Assembly (NCBI RefSeq): GCF_954871325.1
Contig: NC_088776.1
Span: 56,461,301 to 56,525,300, forward strand
From: Gordionus sp. m RMFG-2023
Taxonomy: Eukaryota; Nematomorpha; Gordioida; Chordodea; Parachordodidae
Length of the DNA stretch: 64,000 bases
Reading direction: 5' to 3'
Position numbers and translations under genes: made by a program. How positions within the stretch are numbered: the first letter of the stretch is position 1; every line of letters starts with the position of its first letter. The notes beneath the pieces are model-generated. The model ran no database searches. It was not told the origin of the DNA and worked only from the letters and a program-made list of their open reading frames with translations. Of this stretch, positions 60,501 through 64,000 are shown in pieces.

Positions 60501-62251
60501 AAAATTTATATTAATAATCATTCATGTTTTGAGAAATCCCATATTATTTATTTTTTAAAATTCATTCGCCTGTGAATAATGGATGTTTATATATTTTCTT
60601 TATATTATAAATATAATATTTTATTATATTAATATTATCATTCTCCCTTTTAGTTATCAAAACACTTGCGCAAAATGAAACAAATAGTAAATTTTTTTTA
60701 ATATAAGACAAATAACTAGTGAGGCTAACCATTACTTTTAAAAATGACAAGGTAAGGCTATCGTTATTTGCCCAAAAAAACTCCCTGCCAAATTTTTGAA
60801 AATTAAATAGCGCGCCGCTTATTAGTTTCCATTTTTAAAAATATTTTTGAATATATCAATACAATTTTGTTTTTAATTTTTAAAAAGAATTTATAAAATC
60901 AAAATATAAAAAAATAACTATCTTCTTATTAATATCTGCCGACAAAAAATCTTTGTAAACTTTATTTATAATAATAGATTATGGATTATCAATCAAGGCA
61001 TTGGTTGAACTATGGCAATTATAAAATAGACAATGATATTTAGAGTGGGTTTTTGAGAAATACCTTAATGCACACTAATTATCTAGGATAAATTAATGTG
61101 GTGAGAAATAAATGCTTTTTGGAGTGTCTTCACCTTTAGAGATTAAAATATTTACCAAATTTTCTACATTATAATAATCTTGTTTTCCATGTTTATGTCA
61201 AAAGAAGCAGCCGCTACCCAATTAGCTGTTTAAACTTTCACAGTATATAATAAATAAATAAAAATAATCAAAAAATATCCCCACTTGGAATACAAATTTT
61301 GATCATATAAATTTGCCACGGAGACACTACCGGGATATTTTACTTACTTTTCGAAAACAATAATGAATAATATCAATTAAAAATTTTATGATAACTTAAA
61401 TTAAAAATAAACAAAAATGTCATGTCACCAGCTAATTTGAATTCAAAAGTTTCAAAATGCATCTTACTAAATGATAATCTGTCTAGGTGGATATTGTTTG
61501 TCATTGGTTCAATCTTAATTCATCATGGCTTACGAAATTTAGAATCAATTTTGAACGTAGCTTTGAAAATATGTTTTACTATCTATATAATAAAAACTCT
61601 TATAATTTAGAAAATATTATTGACCAAAAAAAATCATTTTAATTTTTATTATATTTGCTTTAATTATTTAAATAATATAGTATTTTAAATTAAAATAAAT
61701 GTTCTATTCCATAATCAACTCAATATTCAACCCTACCATTTTGGATTTTTTTAAAAATTTGTATGATATATAAAATTTTAATTCCTAACAAAGCTTATAG
61801 ACTATATTTAAATTTAAATAAAAATTAATTAAAAGCTAAAAAAGTATAAATTTTATTAAATAGCTCTAGAACAACCCTTTAAAATAAAATAAAAATTGAT
61901 TTTTTTTCTTTCAATTTTTTTTATGGATAGAAATCATATCACTTAATATTTGTATAAAATTCTAAACACAATTATTACACTTTAAATATAAGTAGTATGG
62001 CTTAAATCCCATATTCATTGAAATAAATGCATGACATTTTCGTGTCTCTGGAATTCTTTTGGCCGTTAAAAAATTATATAGATTTCAACGTTGTTGATAA
62101 TATATATAATCTAAGGATATCAATTCTCGCAGCAAGTTGAAGATTTGCTCTAGCTTTTAATCTCTTAGTAATTCCTTTTAAACTGTTGCAAGGAGTTTTG
62201 CTATGTGCAGTTTCAAGAAAATACTCAGTTTCAATCCTAAAATCATTATAG
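33465..62251 (+). CDS. Candidate micro-exon gene for a repetitive secreted protein (spliced, ~29 kb)
   Basis: I do not recognise this protein. Visible here: a first exon with a signal-peptide-like sequence, a possible 9-nt exon, ten micro-exons (nine of 33 nt, one of 27 nt) and a possible terminal exon with a stop. All introns would be phase 1. Across the ten micro-exons the phase-1 frame has no stop, while phase 0 is stopped in nine of the ten. Each 33-nt exon adds 11 residues with hydrophobic residues mostly at positions 2, 5/6 and 10 and charged residues elsewhere, consistent with an amphipathic helix. The product would be about 150-160 residues. Most introns are tandem ~1.65-kb units; others are enlarged by transposons. 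The design recalls schistosome micro-exon genes and aphid bicycle effector genes, but homology is not claimed. Expression is unproven. Confidence 0.6.
33606..33614 (+). CDS. Micro-exon gene, possible exon 2 (9 nt)
   Basis: The acceptor is a long T-rich tract, 'ttttatttttttcatttag', and the donor is 'gtaaaaattt', close to those in the arrays. Nine bases keep phase 1 and read E-T-E across the first junction. An alternative donor at 33,684 (TAG|gttttttc) would give a 78-nt exon, also phase 1 and open; unspliced, the frame stops at 33,692-33,694. So the acceptor is better supported than the donor choice. Confidence 0.4.
33695..34364. other. Intron sequence between exon 2 and array block B
   Basis: A+T-rich. 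34,110-34,215 resembles 49,215-49,310 ('ttaattgatta.aagaaatttgtttca'). A further 21-nt phase-1 candidate exon (34,163-34,183, acceptor 'attatttag', donor 'gttttt') exists here, but it is weak. Confidence 0.4.
34495..34527 (+). CDS. Micro-exon B1 (33 nt)
   Basis: Acceptor 'gttctcccttttag', donor 'gtaaaa'. Phase-1 reading of the ten complete codons: IEKYFQEKFI, with AT at the start and G at the end joining neighbouring exons. Phase 0 stops at once (TAG). Confidence 0.65.
35707..35733 (+). CDS. Micro-exon B2 (27 nt)
   Basis: Acceptor 'caatctccgttag', donor 'gtaaaa'. It is six bases shorter than the others, so the frame is kept. Reads IEINQGIK in phase 1. The length change by exactly two codons argues for selection on frame. 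Confidence 0.6.
37370..37402 (+). CDS. Micro-exon B3 (33 nt)
   Basis: Acceptor 'tcaatctcccttctag', donor 'gtaaaa'. Reads IEDLTNKTIN in phase 1. The next exon is 8.9 kb downstream because transposons fill the intron. Confidence 0.65.
38271..39429. other. Intronic spacer, no gene seen
   Basis: 38,860-39,310 is less A+T-rich than its surroundings and could be the worn 5' region of the LINE that follows, but I cannot read a domain in it. Confidence 0.4.
39430..39800. repeat. Third copy of the foldback-element arm
   Basis: It matches the left arm at 4,360-4,630 ('cataaaccagaaatcatttggttatgg' region). Continuing, it matches the reverse complement of 5,290-5,360 ('agaagcagttgcttc'). It ends at or just before the LINE fragment. 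Confidence 0.7.
40758..41010 (-). repeat. Gypsy 3' LTR
   Basis: Aligns with 44,197-44,506 over most of its length: 'tattgccgttgg.cagttgag' at one end, 'aaaaataacacgact' in the middle, 'acatca..atgaca' at the other. It is about 57 bp shorter because of internal deletions. Confidence 0.85.
41011..41024 (-). other. Polypurine tract of the gypsy element
   Basis: On the minus strand it reads gtaaggggggagga directly before the LTR start TGTCAT. This is the expected position and composition for the plus-strand DNA primer. Confidence 0.75.
42541..43072 (-). pseudogene. Gypsy reverse transcriptase / RNase H remnant
   Basis: On the minus strand near 43,070-43,048 the catalytic box reads 'YYMDDVLV', followed by 'LEEVFQRIREKGSQANREKS', the usual sequence after that box. 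Downstream, near 42,650-42,545, are 'LSKKETLAVIFRLTIREYLI' and 'VYTDHKPL', the RNase H region. Stops lie between the blocks. The segment between 43,080 and 43,516 on this strand is not readable as a known domain, and the plus-strand frames there are shadows. Confidence 0.8.
43517..43720. mobile_element. 204-bp MITE inside the gypsy element
   Basis: The ends are long and nearly perfect inverted repeats: AGGCCGCATTCAAAGTGGGA at the left is exactly complementary to the right end, and pairing continues to about 34 bp with one mismatch. Flanks share AAATAA (43,511-43,516 and 43,721-43,726); the exact duplication length is uncertain in this A+T-rich context. It is younger than the gypsy copy it interrupts. 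Superfamily unknown. Confidence 0.85.
44197..44506 (-). repeat. Gypsy 5' LTR
   Basis: Longer partner of 40,758-41,010. On the minus strand it runs TGTCATGTTTGATG to CCAACGGCAATA. The bases next inside (attgctgccgtaacc) would be the primer-binding site, but I cannot name the tRNA. Confidence 0.8.
45064..45402. mobile_element. 339-bp hAT-like MITE with exact 8-bp target duplication
   Basis: Flanked by CTATAGAC on both sides (45,056-45,063 and 45,403-45,410). The termini are TAGAGATCTAC and, in reverse, TAGTGATATCC, about 10 of 13 matching. Subterminal 'gggccgggcc' motifs resemble those of the local hAT family, but the terminal sequence differs. It interrupts the C-terminal region of the LINE. 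Confidence 0.85.
46130..46435 (+). repeat. Tandem ~1.65-kb unit, block C (fragment)
   Basis: It holds only the part around the micro-exon, from 'attattttttt..aatgttctaa' to 'atcgttatttgcccc'. Both sides are other sequence: 45,741-46,129 is A+T-rich with no gene seen. Confidence 0.85.
46300..46332 (+). CDS. Micro-exon C1 (33 nt)
   Basis: Acceptor 'tcaatctcccttttag', donor 'gtaaaa'. Reads IEDHMNKENK in phase 1; the other two frames hit stops. It matches exon B3 at 24 of 33 bases. Its survival in a small isolated fragment of the unit is notable. Confidence 0.65.
46436..47309. other. Intronic spacer with a G+C-rich hairpin
   Basis: A+T-rich, except 46,738-46,850, where 'ccgccgtcggaggcgg' can fold into a small hairpin followed by a G-run. 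This could be the worn 3' end of the minus-strand LINE. No gene seen. Confidence 0.4.
47310..48750 (-). pseudogene. Non-LTR retrotransposon of the YLDDG clade, minus strand
   Basis: Read from the right: motif A 'KIDFKNAFN' (about 48,700), 'GDSLGPILFCLAIHNMMNDL' (about 48,575-48,520), catalytic 'YLDDGTL' in a shifted frame (about 48,480), 'IQLLGSPLL' (about 48,300). Then comes the longest frame (47,985-47,551, 144 codons) with 'HEWLEALPSQTLDNLL' and 'RVTIGFRLECWLTHSCSCHQC'. Next is a C-terminal stretch 'LRPDGLTCTPWSNGKSLIWD' (about 47,430-47,380), which is typical of these elements. Cysteine and histidine residues in HSCSCHQC suggest a zinc-binding element near the C terminus. Several stops make it inactive. 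The plus-strand frames here are shadows. Confidence 0.8.
48751..50339. other. Intronic spacer, no gene seen
   Basis: 49,215-49,310 matches 34,110-34,215, the sequence just before block B, so this spacer may include a duplicate of that intron. A short ATG frame at 49,052 (MKFKKMVLIKLIFIS) ends in a stop without a donor and is not called. Confidence 0.45.
50340..51630 (+). repeat. Tandem ~1.65-kb unit, block D
   Basis: One unit with a micro-exon and one deleted unit lacking it: at about 51,180 the sequence jumps from 'tttaaataaatataa' to 'taaaactttaattataataa'. The block ends near 'tgcatctgttttacct'. Confidence 0.85.
50851..50883 (+). CDS. Micro-exon D1 (33 nt, GC donor)
   Basis: Acceptor 'tcaatcttccttttag'. 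The donor is AAG|GCAAAA, a GC instead of GT in an otherwise standard context, usable as a GC-AG intron. Reads IVKVIYSKRE in phase 1; phase 0 stops at the third codon. Confidence 0.55.
51667..51813 (+). repeat. G+C-richer minisatellite, unit near 'gtggttcagactc'
   Basis: About ten diverged 13-15-bp copies of 'cggggttcagac / gtggtttagact'. It separates blocks D and E and is conspicuous in this A+T-rich DNA. The remaining spacer (51,814-52,214) has no gene. Confidence 0.8.
52553..52585 (+). CDS. Micro-exon E1 (33 nt)
   Basis: Acceptor 'tcaatctctcttttag', donor 'gtattt'. Reads IKDFMNEKIK in phase 1, close to the apparent consensus of the family. The junction base is A, giving N instead of D or E with the next exon. 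Confidence 0.65.
54084..54116 (+). CDS. Micro-exon E2 (33 nt)
   Basis: Acceptor 'caatctcccttttag', donor 'gtaaat'. Reads IKDFLIQEKQ in phase 1. Confidence 0.65.
54459..54491 (+). CDS. Micro-exon E3 (33 nt)
   Basis: Acceptor 'caatttctcctttttag', donor 'gtaatt'. Reads IINLTKQTMK in phase 1. It is only 375 bp after E2. The two exons agree at 21 of 33 bases, while a 68-bp intron segment after each agrees at 59 of 68. Confidence 0.65.
55395..55427 (+). CDS. Micro-exon E4 (33 nt)
   Basis: Acceptor 'cattcttccttttag', donor 'gtaatt'. Reads FNEYIQIEYD in phase 1; both other frames have stops. Confidence 0.65.
56848..57720 (-). pseudogene. Pogo/Tigger-type transposase (DDE_1), broken
   Basis: Read from the right on the minus strand: 'LYIRSPQSASLVKASGFNKS' then 'VNLFFSLYKDILVKYKL' (57,670-57,560), the stretch before the first catalytic Asp in this family. 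In a shifted frame comes 'TTVQNPRKIIAQKSQRQVV' then 'AMTSDEKGTLV' (about 57,530-57,440), then 'MGQVGC' (usual SGWM region), 'KIQPLDRCIFGSL' (about 57,145-57,105), and 'SIYDIPNVLKDILPLALTIK' followed by 'FKEMDYLPIIFKK' (57,060-56,910). Order and spacing match a pogo-like transposase of about 400-500 residues. The N-terminal CENP-B-type DNA-binding region is not readable. Multiple stops make it inactive. Confidence 0.85.
58274..58496. mobile_element. 223-bp MITE, termini TAGTGTTGTTAAACGGC
   Basis: The terminal inverted repeats extend about 50 bp ('gttgttaaacggctcgtttt' at one end and its complement at the other). The target duplication ATAAAATG is exact (58,266-58,273 and 58,497-58,504); eight bases suggests hAT. 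Related copies lie at 60,219-60,408 and, degraded, at 31,927-32,100. Confidence 0.9.
58505..60015 (-). mobile_element. hAT element relic inside the pogo-like element
   Basis: The right end reads, in reverse, CAGTGTTGTTAAAATAGC, followed by 'gctac' and 'gtagc' subterminal repeats (59,910-60,000). A similar 'agctactttt' set lies at 58,507-58,560, probably the worn other end. A transposase N-terminal part is inside. Confidence 0.7.
59119..59744 (-). pseudogene. hAT transposase N-terminal part (BED-type finger), broken
   Basis: 59,744-59,535 contains 'YRFRCKMCGKVLSSNHTSSS', a BED-like zinc finger start with CxxC; the matching histidines are lost by frameshift. 59,325-59,119 contains 'SQKLADKVIMKFIIDTVQPL' then 'FLVDNGSF', the conserved segment before the catalytic core of many hAT transposases. 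The order is right for one gene on the minus strand. The catalytic and dimerisation parts are not seen. Confidence 0.8.
60219..60408. mobile_element. 190-bp MITE, second copy of the 58,274 family
   Basis: Starts TAATGTTGTTAAAAGGC and ends GCCGTTTAACAACACTA, with the exact target duplication CTTATTTA (60,211-60,218 and 60,409-60,416). It splits the array landmark 'cttatttagatattgacc'. Confidence 0.88.
60654..60686 (+). CDS. Micro-exon F1 (33 nt)
   Basis: Acceptor 'tcattctcccttttag', donor 'gtaaat'. Reads IKTLAQNETN in phase 1. It begins TT rather than AT or AA and ends in A, so both junction codons differ from the usual D/E. It contains a potential N-glycosylation triplet only if joined to a suitable next residue. 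Confidence 0.6.
61706..62168. other. Putative last intron sequence
   Basis: A+T-rich, unrelated to the tandem unit. No further micro-exon with both splice sites and a multiple-of-three length was found by eye. Confidence 0.35.
62169..62251 (+). CDS. Micro-exon gene, possible terminal exon
   Basis: The acceptor 'gcttttaatctcttag' precedes an exon that is open in phase 1 for 26 codons, beginning IPFKLLQGVLLCAVSRKYS, and stops with TAG at 62,249. A stretch this long without a stop is unusual but not rare by chance in this DNA, so it rests mainly on position and phase. Other 3' exons, inside or beyond the window, remain possible. Confidence 0.3.
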
Positions 62252-62396
62252 TTGTTATATTTCTATTACTTTGACATATATTTTTATTTATCTCTTTATT
62301 AATATAAATTATTTTGCCTCTTTATTTCAATATATCTATGATTCTATGAATATTTCTTTATTTATTTTATATAAAAATTTTTTTTTTTATATCATC

Positions 62397-62535
62397 ATCC
62401 AAAATCATAATAATCATTAATAATAATAAAGTAATATATAATAAAGTTTTATATTCCAAAAAAATATAATAATTTTTTATTCCTAAAAAAATCTTTTTTT
62501 TTTAAATATAACAATTCCGAGAAATCTACATTATT
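62397..62535. repeat. Direct repeat, left copy (1.4-kb spacing)
   Basis: It matches 63,796-63,925: 'aataatcattaataat', 'ttttatattccaaaaa', 'ttattcctaaaaaa', 'aaatataacaattc.gagaaat'. It could be an LTR-like pair or the start of another tandem repeat. Confidence 0.75.
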
Positions 62536-62559
62536 AACTTTCCTCTTAAAGAGAGTCTT

Positions 62560-63795
62560 ATCTATTTTGGATTTTGACCTCGTGTATTTTTTTATTTTCG
62601 TATCTTGCCTCCATTTCCTTCCCCTTCGATCTGGAAGTTGGTAATCTTGGATGTCGATTTAGTCTTGTTGGAATTCGTAAATACATGTCTAATTCTTTGA
62701 TCGCCAGTTTACTATTTTTTTTTGTTTCCGAGCTCTTTTAATTTAGTCTGTCTGAGGTGTAGATTCATCGTCCAAGAGTTATACTAAAATATTTTTTATT
62801 TTAATAAACAAATTTGCATTCCTTTTTGGCTGAATATTTTCCCTTGATTTTCACTTTCTCGATATGAGCATAATCGAGTTTAATCTCTATATTGTGAGAT
62901 TTTAATGAAATATTCAAAGTCCGTTATCATTATTTAATTCGATTTTTTCTCCTATGTTTGTCCTTAAAAATATTTTTCATTTTTATATCTTAATAATTAT
63001 GGTTTGAGACTTGAGTTTTACATCAATTTTATTACACTTCTGTGAAATCATTTGCATGGTTATAGCGTGTAATTTATTCTTTGATACTAAATCCTTTAAA
63101 TATTTTTTCCGTTTCGAAGTGACTTGTCTTTTTCTTCGATATTGATAAAAATATTAAACTAAGAATCTACGGAATCGTTAAGAAGTCATATGAAAAGACG
63201 TAAACTGGTAATTTTTTTGAGTGGAGTACTTGATCTCTAACTTTTTTAGTTTCATTTATCCATTATATTGTCATTATTATCATTTTTGTATTCGTGTTTA
63301 TTTTATCAATTATTTATCATTATTGTTTTCTTCATATTTTTGAAAGTGACCATCATGGTCTATCACGGGTTCCTTCCCCTTTAAAATATTTAACATACTT
63401 TAGATCCATAACATTTTTAGGCATGGCTCTTTGGACTAAATATATATATATATATATCGTTGAATTGTATGAGAGAATAATTATCGCTTTCTTTTTTTAG
63501 TCCGTAATATATTTTCCACAAAATGCACTTCAAGTCTTAGAATAATATTGGCAAAATTTTCTCCGAATTGTTTTGTAAATGTCATTATTGATAAATATTT
63601 TTTAGAAGTTTCACAATATTCACATATTCTTTATACAACATTGACATTCCCTTTCCGTAAATTGCGCTATTTTTTTCCCAGTCTCCACGGGTTGTTTTCG
63701 TTGCCAAGTCGCTTTTGTTATATTACACATTATTCAAAGTTTATTTTTTCATACTTTATTATTCACAATAAAAAAATAATTTCTTTCTTTTATCC
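62560..63795. other. T-rich region, possible decayed coding sequence on the minus strand
   Basis: On the minus strand, short readable stretches such as 'ELDMYLRIPTRLNRHPRLPT' (about 62,710-62,650) and 'VTSKRKKYLKDLVSKNKL' (about 63,120-63,075) look coding-like, with basic residues, but no domain is recognised and stops are frequent. The plus-strand short ORFs at 63,294-63,500 and 63,548-63,814 are hydrophobic T-rich frames and are not supported. Confidence 0.25.
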
Positions 63796-63925
63796 AAATT
63801 CAAATAATCATTAATAATCAAAAAAGATGATTTATATATAAAATTTTATATTCCAAAAATAAAATAATTTATTCCTAAAAAAAAATTAATTTTATCAAAT
63901 ATAACAATTCGAGAAATTTATATTC
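63796..63925. repeat. Direct repeat, right copy
   Basis: See 62,397-62,535. It is followed to the window end by A+T-rich sequence with no gene. Confidence 0.75.
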
Positions 63926-64000
63926 ATATCAATAATGGTTGTATAGGAGCTTTTTATGTTTTTATGCTGGGTAACAGCTCCATCAGAAAAATAAAAAATT

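Larger units (their letters stand above)
60063..61705 (+). repeat. Tandem ~1.65-kb unit, block F
   Basis: It continues the unit interrupted by the pogo element: without pogo and the MITE, the spacing to the previous micro-exon unit is about 1.63 kb. It ends near 'ttttaaattaaaataaatgttc', after which the unit is not recognisable. Confidence 0.85.

Noticed and set aside
63294-63814. Two T-rich plus-strand ORFs
   Set aside because: Phe/Ile/Tyr-rich frames expected by chance in T-rich DNA; no start context or domain.

Overview
The window is very A+T-rich animal DNA, clearly eukaryotic. It holds decayed hAT, pogo-like, Ty3/gypsy, RTE and other non-LTR elements, a tRNA-derived SINE, and genes with spliceosomal introns. 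No bacterial gene organisation, rRNA, intact tRNA or CRISPR array is visible. The composition and repeats would suit an insect such as an aphid or phylloxeran, or another A+T-rich invertebrate. That is inference; the species cannot be read from the sequence.

The most interesting content is one candidate gene on the plus strand, about 33,465-62,251, built from micro-exons. A 58-nt first exon encodes a 19-residue signal-peptide-like sequence and ends after the first base of a codon. A possible 9-nt exon follows. Then come ten micro-exons at 34,495, 35,707, 37,370, 46,300, 50,851, 52,553, 54,084, 54,459, 55,395 and 60,654. Nine are exactly 33 nt and one is 27 nt. Each sits between a pyrimidine tract ending in AG and a GTAAAA/GTAATT-like donor (one GC donor), and all are open in the same codon phase (phase 1). 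A possible terminal exon with a stop ends at 62,251. Each micro-exon adds one 11-residue, probably amphipathic, module. The exons lie inside a tandemly repeated unit of about 1.65 kb, so the gene seems to have grown by repeated duplication of one intron-exon-intron unit. In the pair I compared, the exons differ more than the flanking intron sequence, as expected for a fast-evolving secreted protein. A smaller array at 12,560-16,845 carries three related micro-exons, two with defects, and looks like a decaying paralogue.

Layout. 1-12,560: an intact-ended hAT element (1,248-3,037), a foldback element, two arrays of a 'tatagagaatg' minisatellite in opposite orientation, and nested inverted repeats. 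12,560-16,845: micro-exon array A, cut off by a non-LTR retrotransposon fragment (16,848-17,950). 19,207-24,165: a ZMYM-like hAT relic and a minus-strand RTE relic. 25,230-25,565: a SINE. 26,895-29,985: an inverted duplication carrying hAT-type MITEs. 33,465-62,251: the micro-exon gene. Its introns hold a YLDDG-type LINE (39.8-45.7 kb) split by a Ty3/gypsy element with a GTTAT target duplication, two further MITEs, a second minus-strand LINE of the same clade (47.3-48.75 kb), and a 3.4-kb pogo-like element (56,615-60,060) that contains an hAT relic and a MITE. 62,252-64,000: T-rich sequence with a 1.4-kb-spaced direct repeat.

Apart from the micro-exon gene, no intact protein-coding gene is supported. 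The long ORFs are transposon relics, minisatellite read-through or chance.
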